This document shows positions 8,259-17,027 of a stretch of 64,000 nucleotides of DNA, one piece after another. How positions within the stretch are numbered: the first letter of the stretch is position 1; each line of letters starts with the position of its first letter. The notes under the pieces were generated by a model, which ran no database searches, was not told where the DNA came from, and saw nothing but the letters and a program-made list of their open reading frames with translations. The position numbers and the translations under genes are program-made. This stretch comes from Bradyrhizobium sp. WSM471 (GTDB lineage: Bacteria > Pseudomonadota > Alphaproteobacteria > Rhizobiales > Xanthobacteraceae), in the NCBI RefSeq assembly GCF_000244915.1, contig NZ_CM001442.1, forward strand, positions 2,976,001-3,040,000, given 5' to 3'.

Positions 8259-9107
8259 ATGATCACCGGCCTCGATCACGTCGTCGCACTGGTCAGGGAT
8301 ATCGGTGCGGCCAAGGCAGCCTATCAGACGCTGCTCGGGCGCGCGCCGGCCTGGCAGAATTCGGGCGAGGGCGCCGACCGGGTGCTGTTCACTCTCGCGA
8401 ACATGACCATCGAATTGATGGCGCCGAACGGCTTCAGCGTGACCGCCGACCGCATGCGCGCGTTGCTCGGCGACCAGGAAGGCGTGCTCGCCAGCCTGTG
8501 CTTTCGTGTCGCGGACATGAGCAAGATGCATCGGCGGCTGGAGCGGGTCGCGCTCAAGCCGGATCCGGTTGCCGAGGTCGAAAGCAGCGATGCAGAGAGC
8601 GGCGCGGCCCTGCACTGGAAGCGGACGCGCGCCGCCACGGAGCTCACGCGCGGCGTGCGCATTTTCTTCCTCGAACTGGCTGCTGAGCGTCCGCTTTCGC
8701 CGGCAACCGATATTGCGCCGATCGATGCGCTCGACCACGTCGTGATCACCACCGAGGATTCCGATCGCGCCGCCGCGCTCTATGGCGCGCGGCTCGGGCT
8801 CGATCTGGCGCTCGACCGCTCGCATCAGGATTGGGGCCAGCTGATGTTCTTCCGCTGCGGCGATCTCGTCGTCGAGGTGGTCCGCCGTCCCGTCGCGGGC
8901 GGCGATCCCCAGCATGACCGCCTCTGGGGCCTGAGCTGGCGGGTGACCGACATCGATGCTACGCGCGCCCGCCTGATCGCCGCCGGCCTCGAAATCAGCG
9001 AAGTGCGCAACGGCCGCAAGCCGGGCACGCGGATCATGACGGTGCGGACCAGCACCTGCGGCATCCAGACGGTCCTGCTGGAGCGTTCGCCGAAGCCGGT
9101 GGAATGA
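8259..9107 (+). CDS. VOC (glyoxalase/dioxygenase-fold) family protein
   Basis: A two-module vicinal-oxygen-chelate protein of 282 residues. Each half opens with the same pattern, LDHVVALVRDI near 5 and LDHVVITTED near 150, the first metal-ligand histidine of each module. This layout is shared by glyoxalases, extradiol dioxygenases and hydroxyphenylpyruvate-type enzymes. The sequence does not reveal the reaction. A very strong ribosome site (AGGGGG) precedes the ATG at 8259, which sets the start against an upstream in-frame extension. A TetR regulator follows 65 bases downstream on the same strand and may control it. Confidence 0.82.
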   Translation: MITGLDHVVALVRDIGAAKAAYQTLLGRAPAWQNSGEGADRVLFTLANMTIELMAPNGFSVTADRMRALLGDQEGVLASLCFRVADMSKMHRRLERVALKPDPVAEVESSDAESGAALHWKRTRAATELTRGVRIFFLELAAERPLSPATDIAPIDALDHVVITTEDSDRAAALYGARLGLDLALDRSHQDWGQLMFFRCGDLVVEVVRRPVAGGDPQHDRLWGLSWRVTDIDATRARLIAAGLEISEVRNGRKPGTRIMTVRTSTCGIQTVLLERSPKPVE

Positions 9108-9172
9108 CCACGTTTCTAAAACGCGCGCTCCTGTGTTACACGGCATCCTGAGACCACCAGCGAGCACCCGGT

Positions 9173-9886
9173 TTGGCGAAAGCAGCGGCAAAGCGAACTC
9201 TGAAATGGCAGCGCGATCCCGAGGGGATGCGGCTGCGCATTCTCGAAGCCGCCAAGCAGGAATTCTCGGCGCACGGGCTTGCCGGTGCGCGTGTCGACCG
9301 CATCGCGGCCAACGCCGGCGCCAACAAGCGGATGCTCTATTATCACGTCGGCAACAAGGACGAGCTTTATCTCGCGGTCCTCGAAGGCGCCTACGACAAG
9401 ATCCGCAGCGAGGAGCGCGGGCTCGATCTCGAACATCTTGACCCGCCCGAGGCCATCCGCCGCCTGATCGAGTTCACCTGGAATTATTTCCTGCGCAATC
9501 CCGAATTCCTGTCGCTGCTCCAGACCGAGAATCTCGCGCGCGCAAAGCATCTGAAGCGCTCGACCAAGGTCAAATCCATGCACTCGCCCTTCGTCGAGAT
9601 GATCGGCACCGTGGTGCGGCGCGGTGTGTCCGGCGGCGACTTCAAGGTCGCGGTCGATCCTGTCCAGCTCTACATCTCGATCGCGGGGCTGTGCTTCTTC
9701 TATCTGTCGAACTCGGCGACGCTCAGCGTGATCTTCGGTCGCGATTTGCTGGCCAAGGACGCCAAGGACGAGCGGCTGGACCACATGGTCGGCCTCGTGC
9801 TGGCAGCGCTGACGGGACAGTCGGGCGCGCTGTTAGCCATGACGAAGGCGCCGAAGTCGCGCGCCGCGGTGGCGCAGACGGTTTAG
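9173..9886 (+). CDS. TetR-family transcriptional regulator
   Basis: A 237-residue regulator with an N-terminal helix-turn-helix: ILEAAKQEFSAHGLAGARVDRI near 23, ending with ANKRMLYYHVGNKDELY, the recognition-helix region. The ligand-binding C-terminal half is all-helical, with FFYLSNS near 180. The assigned start is TTG at 9173, because no ATG or GTG precedes the domain with enough room; the ATG at 9229 would cut into helix 1. A nine-base palindrome GTGTTACAC lies 32 bases upstream, and its core recurs before the VOC gene (see findings). A 327-base gap follows before the ABC transporter genes. Confidence 0.85.
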   Translation: MAKAAAKRTLKWQRDPEGMRLRILEAAKQEFSAHGLAGARVDRIAANAGANKRMLYYHVGNKDELYLAVLEGAYDKIRSEERGLDLEHLDPPEAIRRLIEFTWNYFLRNPEFLSLLQTENLARAKHLKRSTKVKSMHSPFVEMIGTVVRRGVSGGDFKVAVDPVQLYISIAGLCFFYLSNSATLSVIFGRDLLAKDAKDERLDHMVGLVLAALTGQSGALLAMTKAPKSRAAVAQTV

Positions 9887-9933
9887 CACTGCTGCCGCTC
9901 CTCTCCTTGTTTGACGCGATCTGCCTCTCCATC

Positions 9934-10060
9934 GTCGTCCTGGCGAAGGCCAGGACCCATACCGCGTGATCCATCGATCGCGCGTGGTGCCAATCCCGAA
10001 CGACCAGCCTTCGCCAAACTTCACCCTGTGGTTATGGGTCCTGGCCTTCGCCAGGACGAC
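9934..10060. repeat. Compound intergenic palindrome, family A
   Basis: Mirror-image ends: GTCGTCCTGGCGAAGGCCAG on the left and TGGCCTTCGCCAGGACGAC on the right. Each end also folds by itself (CCTGGC-GAAG-GCCAGG). ACCCATA and TATGGGT flank the central spacer. It occupies the first part of the 327-base gap between the TetR gene and the ABC transporter. Confidence 0.9.
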
Positions 10061-10151
10061 ACCGAATGTTTGGAGGGACGGCACGTTTCGCCCGCGATCC
10101 CCCCGCCCAAACCCGCCGGAACCCCCGCCCAAAACGTCGCAGGAAAACCTC

Positions 10152-10180
10152 TGGACAGTATTTACCCAACGGGTTAATTT
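10152..10180 (+). promoter_or_regulatory. Candidate sigma-70-type promoter for the ABC transporter operon
   Basis: TGGACA (10152-10157), a 17-base spacer, then TAATTT (10175-10180), 33 bases before the GTG start of the permease. The spacer contains a small inverted repeat, ACCC-AAC-GGGT, that could bind a regulator. The bases between the repeat end (10060) and this site are C-rich and hold no ORF. Confidence 0.4.
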
Positions 10181-10213
10181 CTCCGCAACGAACAAGACGA
10201 CCGGGAGTGAGAC

Positions 10214-11023
10214 GTGGCTGAACTGAAGCCGCAGAGTGCGGTGTCCAAGATGCTGAACGCGGCCTGGATCCGGCCGTTTTTGTTTCTGGTGTTCATCGTC
10301 GTGGCCTGGGATCTCGCGATCCGGCTGTTCAAGATTCCCGCCTACCAGATCCCGTCGCCGGGCGATGTCATTGGGGTGCTGCGCACCGATTGGCCGGAAC
10401 TGCTGCGCCAGTCCTGGCCGACGACTTATGCGACCGTCTGCGGCTTCGCGCTTTCGGCGCTGTTCGGTATTCCCATCGCGATGCTGATCGCGGGCTCCAA
10501 GACGGTGGAGAGCTACGTCTATCCGCTGCTGGTGTTCTCGCAATCCGTGCCGAAGATCGCGATCGCGCCGCTGTTCGTCGTCTGGTTCGGCTTCGGCATC
10601 ATTCCGAAAGTGATCTCGGCGTTCCTGCTCGGCTTCTTTCCGGTGGTGGTCTCCGCCGTGCAGGGCTTCAAATCGGTCGATCCAGATATGGTCGATCTCG
10701 CCCGCGCCATGCAGGGCAGCCGCTTCCAGGTGTTTTGCGCGGTGAACCTGCCGCATGCGCTGCCGGCGATCTTCTCCGGCCTCAAAGTGTCAGTGACGCT
10801 TGCCGTGGTCGGCGCCGTCGTCGGCGAGTTCGTCGGCTCAAACTCCGGCATCGGCTATGTGATGCAACGCTCGATCGGAACCTTCGACCTGCCGACGATG
10901 TTCGCGGCGCTTGTGATCCTCGCGCTGCTCGGCGTCATCCTGTTCTGGATCGTGGACCGGATCGAGAAGCTGGTCATTCCCTGGCATGTCAGCCAGCGCG
11001 AGGACGTGATTTTCGCCTCTTAA
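10214..11023 (+). CDS. ABC transporter permease, nitrate/sulfonate/taurine type
   Basis: Inner-membrane permease of 269 residues with about six transmembrane segments. The cytoplasmic EAA-like loop that docks the ATPase reads ARAMQGSRFQVFCAVNLPHALPAI near 165, typical of the SsuC/TauC/NrtB/ThiX group. The GTG start at 10214 has a GGGAG site about eight bases upstream; no ATG upstream fits. It is first of three genes: permease, binding protein, ATPase. The order and family suggest import of a small anion, a sulfonate or a pyrimidine-like compound; the sequence does not decide. Confidence 0.88.
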   Translation: MAELKPQSAVSKMLNAAWIRPFLFLVFIVVAWDLAIRLFKIPAYQIPSPGDVIGVLRTDWPELLRQSWPTTYATVCGFALSALFGIPIAMLIAGSKTVESYVYPLLVFSQSVPKIAIAPLFVVWFGFGIIPKVISAFLLGFFPVVVSAVQGFKSVDPDMVDLARAMQGSRFQVFCAVNLPHALPAIFSGLKVSVTLAVVGAVVGEFVGSNSGIGYVMQRSIGTFDLPTMFAALVILALLGVILFWIVDRIEKLVIPWHVSQREDVIFAS

Positions 11024-11086
11024 CAACAACCAAAGCAACGAACGGCCGCCAAAGGCCGACGCAAACAACGACAAGGGAGAGTGACG

Positions 11087-12079
11087 ATGAAGCGGTGGAT
11101 AGGAGCTGTCTCGGCGGCGCTGATGGTGTTCGCGGCCATGCCGGCGCAAGCAGCCGACAAGGTCGTGCTGATGCTCAACTGGTACGTCTATGGTGAGCAC
11201 GCGCCGTTCTATTACGGCAAGGCCAAGGGCATCTACGCCGCCGAAGGCATCGACCTCGAGATCCAGGAAGGCCGCGGCTCGGCCGCGACCACGCAGGCCG
11301 TCGCCGCCAAGACCGCCGATTTCGGCTATGTTGACGTGCCCACCATGATGCGCGCAGCGATCAAGGGCGCGCCGGTGGTTGCGACCGGCGTGCTGCTCCA
11401 GACCAGCCCGATGTCCGCCATGGGTTTCGTCGACAAGAACATCAGGAAGCCCGAGGATATCAAGGGCAAGACGGTGGCGATCACGCCGGCCGATTCCATG
11501 ACCCAGATCTGGCCGCTGTTCCTGAAGAAGACCGGCCTCAAGGAAAGCGACTTCCAGACGGTGGCGGGCGATGGCCAGACCAAGCTCAACGCCGTCATCA
11601 ATGGCCAGGCTGATCTCCTGCTCGGCTACGTCATGGACCAGTCGATGAAGATCAAGGACGCCACGGGCAAGGACGTCTATCCCATCAAGTTCGCTGACTA
11701 CGGCATCAACATGGTCTCCTCGGGCATCATCGCCAACACTGATTATGTGAAAGCCAATGCCGACCTTGTCCGCCGCTTCATGTCGGCGACGACCAAGGCG
11801 GTCGAAGCCGCCGAGAAGGAGCCGAAGGCCGCTGCGCAGTCGATCCTCGATGCCAACCCCAAGGGCGGCAAGATCGATACGCTGACGCAGGGTTTTGAGC
11901 TGACCATTCCGCTGTACCGGACCGCGGAGACCAAGAGCAAGCGGCCATTCCAGGTCACCGACCAGAACATGACTGATACGGTCAATCTGATGGTCGAATA
12001 TGGTGGGCTCGATGCCAAGGCCAAGGAGAACCCGAAGGCGTTCTACACCAACGACTATCTGCCGAAGAGCGGCTCGTGA
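11087..12079 (+). CDS. ABC transporter substrate-binding protein (NMT1/SsuA-like)
   Basis: Periplasmic binding protein of 330 residues with a signal peptide (MKRWIGAVSAALM, hydrophobic to about 22, cleavage after AQA). The mature start VVLMLNWYVYGEHAPFYYGKAKG is the classic opening of the NMT1/THI5-like fold, where aromatic and histidine residues line the ligand pocket. A GTG two codons upstream is also possible, but the ATG at 11087 has GGGAGAG at better spacing. It is followed by a palindromic repeat and the ATPase gene. Related proteins bind pyrimidine precursors, sulfonates, nitrate or riboflavin-like compounds. Confidence 0.88.
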   Translation: MKRWIGAVSAALMVFAAMPAQAADKVVLMLNWYVYGEHAPFYYGKAKGIYAAEGIDLEIQEGRGSAATTQAVAAKTADFGYVDVPTMMRAAIKGAPVVATGVLLQTSPMSAMGFVDKNIRKPEDIKGKTVAITPADSMTQIWPLFLKKTGLKESDFQTVAGDGQTKLNAVINGQADLLLGYVMDQSMKIKDATGKDVYPIKFADYGINMVSSGIIANTDYVKANADLVRRFMSATTKAVEAAEKEPKAAAQSILDANPKGGKIDTLTQGFELTIPLYRTAETKSKRPFQVTDQNMTDTVNLMVEYGGLDAKAKENPKAFYTNDYLPKSGS

Positions 12080-12095
12080 GTCATAGAGTGCGGCT

Positions 12096-12213
12096 GTCGT
12101 CCCGGCGAAAGCCGGGACCCATAACCACCGGCCACACTTGTTGCGAAAGGTCCCCACCCGTGAGCTCAAACGCGCCGGCACGGCGTATGGGTCCCGGCTT
12201 TCGCCGGGACGAC
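12096..12213. repeat. Compound intergenic palindrome, family A
   Basis: Mirror-image ends: GTCGTCCCGGCGAAAGCCGG on the left and CCGGCTTTCGCCGGGACGAC on the right, with ACCCATA and TATGGGT inside. Each end folds on its own as CCCGGC-GAAA-GCCGGG, a stable GNRA-loop hairpin. It lies between the binding-protein and ATPase genes. Confidence 0.92.
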
Positions 12214-12230
12214 GGTCGGAGAGAGCTGCG

Positions 12231-13076
12231 ATGAACGCTGCGACCCAACCAATCGAAACGCAACCGACCGCGCATCTGAGGCTGGTGAGCGACCGGGCTG
12301 CCGGCGATGCATCGGGCATCAAGCTATCCGGCGTGTCGAAGACCTACCGGACGCGCGACGGCGATGTGCCGTCGTTGCGGCCGCTCGACTTCCATATCAA
12401 CGACGGCGAGTTCTTCGTCGTGGTCGGCCCATCCGGCTGCGGCAAGTCCACGCTACTCAAGCTGATCTCGGGACTGCTGCCGCCGACGACGGGCGAGATC
12501 CTGGTCGAGGGCGAGAAGGTGACGGCGCCGCACGGCAATGTCGGCATCGTCTTCCAGAACGCGCTGCTGCTGCCATGGCGCAACATCCTGTCCAACGTGA
12601 TGCTGCCGATCGACATGAAGCGGCTGCCGCGCCAGACATATCTCGACCGCGCCAAGGCGCTGTTGAAGCTGGTCGGACTCGAAGGCTTCGAGAAGAAGCT
12701 GCCGTGGCAGCTCTCCGGCGGCATGCAGCAGCGCGCCTCGATCTGCCGTGCCCTGGTGCATGATCCCAGGATCATGCTGATGGACGAGCCGTTCGGCGCG
12801 CTTGATGCGCTGACGCGCGAGCGCATGAATGTCGAGTTGATGCGGATCCAGCGCGAAACCCGGAAGACGGTCCTGCTGATCACGCATTCGATCCCTGAGG
12901 CCGTGTTCCTCGCCGATCGCGTGCTGGTCATGACCGAGCGGCCCGGCGCGGTCGCCGCCATCTACGACGTCCCGCTGCCGCGCCCGCGCTCGCTCGACGT
13001 GATGGCCGATCCTGTGTTCACCGAACTGGTGCAACGCATCCGCAAGCATTTTTTCTCGCAAGGGGCATTGGATTAG
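12231..13076 (+). CDS. ABC transporter ATP-binding protein, nitrate/sulfonate/taurine type
   Basis: Cytoplasmic ATPase subunit of 281 residues. Walker A is GPSGCGKST near 66, the Q-loop is in VFQNALLLPW near 109, the signature is LSGGMQQRAS near 161, Walker B is IMLMDEPFGALD near 180 and the switch histidine is in LITHSIPEA near 217. The upstream 30 residues of the open frame lie within the palindromic repeat. The ATG at 12231, with GGAGAG upstream, is therefore the better start. It completes the three-gene importer; the next gene follows after another repeat. Confidence 0.93.
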   Translation: MNAATQPIETQPTAHLRLVSDRAAGDASGIKLSGVSKTYRTRDGDVPSLRPLDFHINDGEFFVVVGPSGCGKSTLLKLISGLLPPTTGEILVEGEKVTAPHGNVGIVFQNALLLPWRNILSNVMLPIDMKRLPRQTYLDRAKALLKLVGLEGFEKKLPWQLSGGMQQRASICRALVHDPRIMLMDEPFGALDALTRERMNVELMRIQRETRKTVLLITHSIPEAVFLADRVLVMTERPGAVAAIYDVPLPRPRSLDVMADPVFTELVQRIRKHFFSQGALD

Positions 13077-13120
13077 GACGGATGGGATGTCCCTTGATCG
13101 TGACCGCAAGCACGGTGCGC

Positions 13121-13240
13121 TCCCTCCCCCGCCTGCGGGGGAGGGCTGGGGAGAGGGTGTCTCCACGCGCGAGAACCCCCCAGAGGAGAAAGCCCTCACC
13201 CGGCACTTCGTGCCGACCTCTTCCGCAAACGGGAGAGGTG
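13121..13240. repeat. Compound intergenic palindrome, family B
   Basis: The left hairpin is CTCCCTCCCCC-GCCTGC-GGGGGAGGG. The right part is CCCTCACCCGGCACTTCGTG followed by CCGACCTC and a hairpin around CCGCAAACGG. It is homologous to the copies at 6063 and 30333. It separates the ABC importer from the DUF993 operon, and its right end reaches to within 40 bases of the next start codon. Confidence 0.9.
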
Positions 13241-13280
13241 CACTGCCGCCTGAGCCGCGTCTCGGGAGCCAAGTAGCACC

Positions 13281-14678
13281 ATGTCCCCGCGCCTGAAGCT
13301 GCGAGACATTACCTTCTTCGAACGTCCCGTGCATTTCGCGCGGCCGTTCCGCTTCGGCGCGATCACCATCAACGCGACGCCGCAGTTGTTCGTGCGGGTC
13401 GAGATCGAGGTCGAGGGCAGGGGATCGGCGGTCGGCGCCAGTGCCGAACTGCTGGTGCCGAAATGGTTCGACAAGCGGCCGGAGCTGTCGCCGGCGCAGA
13501 CGGTGGATGGCTTGCGCCGTTCCCTGGAAATCGCGCGGGGGCTTTATCTTGCGCGAACGGGGTTCCTGACGGCATTCGATCTGCATGCCTCCTGCATCGG
13601 CGCCCAGGTCGCAACTTGTGCCAAAAAGAACATTCCGGCGCTTGCGGCGGCTTACGGCCCCGCCGAAATCGACAAAGCGATCCTCGATGCGCTGCTCCGC
13701 GCTGCCGAGACCAATTTTTTCGATGGCATGGCCGGCAACATCGCCGGCATCGATGCGCGGCTTTCGCCCGACCTGAGTGAAGGGGATCTCACGAGGTTTC
13801 TATCCGGCCGGAAGCCGCTGTCGCGTGTTGCCATCAGGCATACCGTCGGCCTCGACAATTCCATTGAAGGTGAGGGCGGGGTTGCGGATGCCCGCGAGAA
13901 CTCCGGTGCAAGATACTTCAAGCTGAAGCTGTCGGGGGACCCCGTCGCCGATGCAGCGCGGCTGGCGCGCATTGGCAAGGAGCTCGATGCGCTGGACCGT
14001 GACTACAAGGTGACGCTCGATGCCAACGAGCAATATGCCGATCTCGCGGCGTTGCAGGCACTGATCGACCGGCTCGACCATGATCCCGCCCTGCGATCGA
14101 TTTCATCCAGGCTGCTCTATGTCGAGCAGCCGATGCCGCGCGATGTCACGAGGCAGTCGCCGCTCGGCCCGCTCGCTGCGCGCGGCTTCATCATCGACGA
14201 AGCCGACGATTCCTACGACGCGTTTCCTGCGGCACGGGCGCTTGGCTATCGCGGCATCTCGTCGAAATCCTGCAAAGGGCCTTACAAGTCCATCGTCAAC
14301 GCGACGCGCGCAGCGAAATGGAGCGCGGCCGGCGAAAGATTTTTCGTGACCGGCGAGGACCTCACCTGCCAAGCGGGTCTTGCCGTGCAGCAGGACCTTG
14401 CGCTCGGCGCGTTCATCGGCATCACCCACGCGGAGCGCAACGGCCATCACTACGTGGACGGCTTCGGTGACACGCCCGCCGCTGAAGCCCAGGCCTTCGC
14501 CGCCGCCCACCCGGATCTCTACGCCGATGCCGGGCAGGGCATCCGTCTCTCGATTCACCAAGGCGATCTCCTGACCGGATCGCTCAATGCAACGGGCTTT
14601 GCGACGTCGGTCCATCCGGACTGGTCGGCGCTACGCCCGCTCGAATGGCCCAAATCACTGCAGGAGCAATCGGCATGA
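13281..14678 (+). CDS. Enolase-superfamily enzyme (mandelate racemase/muconate-lactonizing-like)
   Basis: A 465-residue protein, longer than the usual 370-400. The barrel half carries the superfamily pattern: KLKLSGD near 214 (KxK base motif), a first metal aspartate in TLDANEQY (D247), a second metal acid in YVEQP (E282) and a third in IIDEADDSYDAF (306-311). A further lysine lies in ISSKSCKG near 329. The reaction should therefore begin by taking a proton alpha to a carboxylate; the exact product (dehydration, racemisation, lactonisation) is unknown. The last codons overlap the start of the dehydrogenase gene (ATGA), the first of three tight junctions in this operon. Confidence 0.8.
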   Translation: MSPRLKLRDITFFERPVHFARPFRFGAITINATPQLFVRVEIEVEGRGSAVGASAELLVPKWFDKRPELSPAQTVDGLRRSLEIARGLYLARTGFLTAFDLHASCIGAQVATCAKKNIPALAAAYGPAEIDKAILDALLRAAETNFFDGMAGNIAGIDARLSPDLSEGDLTRFLSGRKPLSRVAIRHTVGLDNSIEGEGGVADARENSGARYFKLKLSGDPVADAARLARIGKELDALDRDYKVTLDANEQYADLAALQALIDRLDHDPALRSISSRLLYVEQPMPRDVTRQSPLGPLAARGFIIDEADDSYDAFPAARALGYRGISSKSCKGPYKSIVNATRAAKWSAAGERFFVTGEDLTCQAGLAVQQDLALGAFIGITHAERNGHHYVDGFGDTPAAEAQAFAAAHPDLYADAGQGIRLSIHQGDLLTGSLNATGFATSVHPDWSALRPLEWPKSLQEQSA

Positions 14679-15826
14679 CCACCCAACGCCTCGGCCTCAT
14701 CATGAACGGCGTCACCGGCCGCATGGGCCTCAACCAGCATCTGATCCGTTCGATCGTCGCGATGCGCGAGCAGGGCGGCGTCCGCTTGAAGAACGGCGAC
14801 CGCGTGATGCCCGATCCGATCCTGGTCGGCCGCAGCGCCGAGAAGGTCGAGGCCCTTGCCAAGCGCTACAACATCACGCGCTGGACCACCGATCTCGATG
14901 CGGCCCTCGCCGACAAGAACGACACCATGTTCTTCGATGCCGCGACGACGCAGGCGCGCCCCGGGCTGCTGACCCAGGCGATCAATGCCGGCAAGCACGT
15001 CTATTGCGAGAAGCCGATCGCGACCAATTTCGAGGCGGCGCTCGAGGTCGTCAAGCTCGCCAATTCCAAGGGCATCAAGCACGGCACGGTGCAGGACAAG
15101 CTGTTCCTGCCCGGCCTGAAGAAGATCGCCTTCCTGCGCGACTCCGGCTTCTTCGGCCGTATCCTCTCGGTGCGCGGCGAGTTCGGCTATTGGGTGTTCG
15201 AGGGCGGTTGGCAGGAGGCGCAGCGGCCGTCCTGGAACTACCGCGACGAGGACGGCGGCGGCATCATCCTCGACATGGTCTGCCACTGGCGCTACGTGCT
15301 CGACAATCTCTTCGGCGAGGTCGAGAGCGTGAGCTGTGTCGGCAACACCGACATTCCCGAGCGTTTCGACGAGCAGGGCAAGAAGTACAAGGCGACCGCC
15401 GACGACTCCGCCTATGCCACGTTCCAGCTCAAGGGCGGCGCCATCGCCCACATCAACATGTCCTGGGTGACGCGCGTCTATCGCGACGATCTCGTCACCT
15501 TCCAGGTCGACGGCACGCTCGGCTCCGCGGTCGCCGGCCTCTCTGACTGCATGATCCAGGCGCGGCAGGCGACGCCCCGGCCGGTGTGGAATCCGGACGA
15601 GAAGCGGCTGCACGATTTCTACGGCGACTGGCAGAAGCTGCCTGACAACGTCACCTACGACAACGGCTTCAAGGAGCAGTGGGAGATGTTCATCCGCCAC
15701 GTCTACGAGGATGCGCCCTACAAGTTCACGCTGCTCGAAGGCGTCAAGGGCGTGCAACTCGCCGAATGCGCCCTGAAGAGCTGGAAGGAGCGGCGCTGGA
15801 TCGACGTCGCCCCGATCAAGGTCTGA
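14675..15826 (+). CDS. Gfo/Idh/MocA-family NAD(P)-dependent oxidoreductase
   Basis: Sugar or cyclitol dehydrogenase-type protein of 383 residues. The N-terminal Rossmann domain starts LGLIMNGVTGRMGLNQ, with the expected glycine pattern but an unusual asparagine-glycine opening. The Gfo/Idh signature EKPIA near 112 holds the catalytic-site lysine, and the C-terminal half is the antiparallel-sheet substrate domain. The ATG at 14675 overlaps the previous stop and has AGGAG eight bases upstream; the in-frame ATG at 14645 is inside the preceding gene. The next gene starts 10 bases downstream. Substrate not predictable from sequence. Confidence 0.87.
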   Translation: MTTQRLGLIMNGVTGRMGLNQHLIRSIVAMREQGGVRLKNGDRVMPDPILVGRSAEKVEALAKRYNITRWTTDLDAALADKNDTMFFDAATTQARPGLLTQAINAGKHVYCEKPIATNFEAALEVVKLANSKGIKHGTVQDKLFLPGLKKIAFLRDSGFFGRILSVRGEFGYWVFEGGWQEAQRPSWNYRDEDGGGIILDMVCHWRYVLDNLFGEVESVSCVGNTDIPERFDEQGKKYKATADDSAYATFQLKGGAIAHINMSWVTRVYRDDLVTFQVDGTLGSAVAGLSDCMIQARQATPRPVWNPDEKRLHDFYGDWQKLPDNVTYDNGFKEQWEMFIRHVYEDAPYKFTLLEGVKGVQLAECALKSWKERRWIDVAPIKV

Positions 15827-15836
15827 GGAGGGAACA

Positions 15837-17027
15837 ATGAACAAGCCCGTCCAGCCGATCTCGTCGCTGTCGCTCAAGCTGCCGAAAGCCGATCGCTCGA
15901 TCGAAACCTACCGGCTCGCGGCCTCGCGAACGTTTCCCGCAAAGCTCGAGGGACCGCTGAACCGCATTGCGTTCTCCGCCGTCCATACCGTGACCGATCC
16001 CTTCGCCGACAACGACCCGTGGCTCTCCGCTGCCGTCGACTGGGACAAGACCATCGCCTTCCGCGAGCACGTCTGGGATCTCGGTCTTGGCGTGGCCGAA
16101 GCCATGGATACCGCGCAGCGCGGCATGGGGCTGGATTGGCCGACCTCGCTGGAGCTGATCACGCGCTCGGTGTCTGCCGCGAAGCGGCGCAACGCGCTGG
16201 TGTTTTCCGGAGCGGGCACGGACCATCTCGCGGTCGAGGACGCCAAGAGTCTCGACGACGTGATCCGCGCCTATGAGGAGCAGATCTCGGCGGTCGAGAA
16301 GGTCGGCGGCCGCATCATCCTGATGGCATCGCGCGCGCTGGCGAAACTTGGCCGTAACGCCGACGACTACGCAAAGGTCTATGACCGTGTGCTGTCGCAG
16401 GTTAGCGAACCCGTGATCATCCACTGGCTCGGCGACATGTTCGATCTGGCGCTGACGGGATATTGGGGCACTAACGATCTCGATAAGGCAATGGATGTTG
16501 CGGTCGCCATCATCAACGGCAACGCCGCCAAGGTCGACGGTGTCAAGGTTTCGCTGCTCGACAAGCAACGCGAGATCGACATGCGCCGTCGTCTCGACAA
16601 GCGCATCAAGATGTACACCGGCGACGATTTTAATTATGGGGAGCTGATTGCCGGGGACGAACAGGGCTTTTCGCACGCGCTGCTCGGGATCTTCGATGCG
16701 ATCGCGCCGGCGGCGTCCTACGCCTTGTCGCGGCTGGCTGCTGGTGATGAGGCGGGCTTCCACGACGTGCTGGGGCCGACGGTGCCGCTGTCGCGCCACA
16801 TCTTCAAGGCGCCGACGCGGTTCTACAAGACCGGCGTGGTGTTCATGGCCTATCTCAACGGCCACCAGGATCATTTCACCATGGTCGGGGGACAGGAGAG
16901 CACGCGCTCCACGTTACATCTGGCTGAGCTGTTCCGGCTAGCCGACAAGGCCGGGCTGCTCGCCAATCCGGAGTTGGCGACGCGGCGGATGAAGACCGTG
17001 CTGGTCTCGCGCGGGATCGAACCGTGA
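15837..17027 (+). CDS. DUF993 family protein (dihydrodipicolinate-synthase-like TIM barrel)
   Basis: A 396-residue protein I recognise as DUF993, a family usually described as dihydrodipicolinate-synthase-like. Such folds form a Schiff base between a barrel lysine and a keto-acid or aldehyde and make or break a carbon-carbon bond. Visible features are LVFSGAGTDHL near 121, the IHWLGDMFDLALTGYWG segment near 198 and KVDGVKVSLLDK near 234, where a lysine sits on a strand end. GAGGAGGG lies a few bases before the ATG. The function is unknown; its place between a dehydrogenase and an isomerase suggests a retro-aldol step in sugar-acid or cyclitol breakdown. Confidence 0.83.
   Translation: MNKPVQPISSLSLKLPKADRSIETYRLAASRTFPAKLEGPLNRIAFSAVHTVTDPFADNDPWLSAAVDWDKTIAFREHVWDLGLGVAEAMDTAQRGMGLDWPTSLELITRSVSAAKRRNALVFSGAGTDHLAVEDAKSLDDVIRAYEEQISAVEKVGGRIILMASRALAKLGRNADDYAKVYDRVLSQVSEPVIIHWLGDMFDLALTGYWGTNDLDKAMDVAVAIINGNAAKVDGVKVSLLDKQREIDMRRRLDKRIKMYTGDDFNYGELIAGDEQGFSHALLGIFDAIAPAASYALSRLAAGDEAGFHDVLGPTVPLSRHIFKAPTRFYKTGVVFMAYLNGHQDHFTMVGGQESTRSTLHLAELFRLADKAGLLANPELATRRMKTVLVSRGIEP

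Noticed and set aside
11024..11086. CGGCCGCCAAAGGCCG mini-hairpin between the ABC permease and binding-protein genes
   Set aside because: Short, no T run, and inside an operon; not enough to call a terminator or attenuator.
10838..12322. 494-codon open frame on the minus strand across the ABC binding-protein gene
   Set aside because: It is antisense to a clear binding protein and ATPase start; long antisense frames are common in high-GC DNA. Its translation has low-complexity, Arg/His-rich stretches and no family match.
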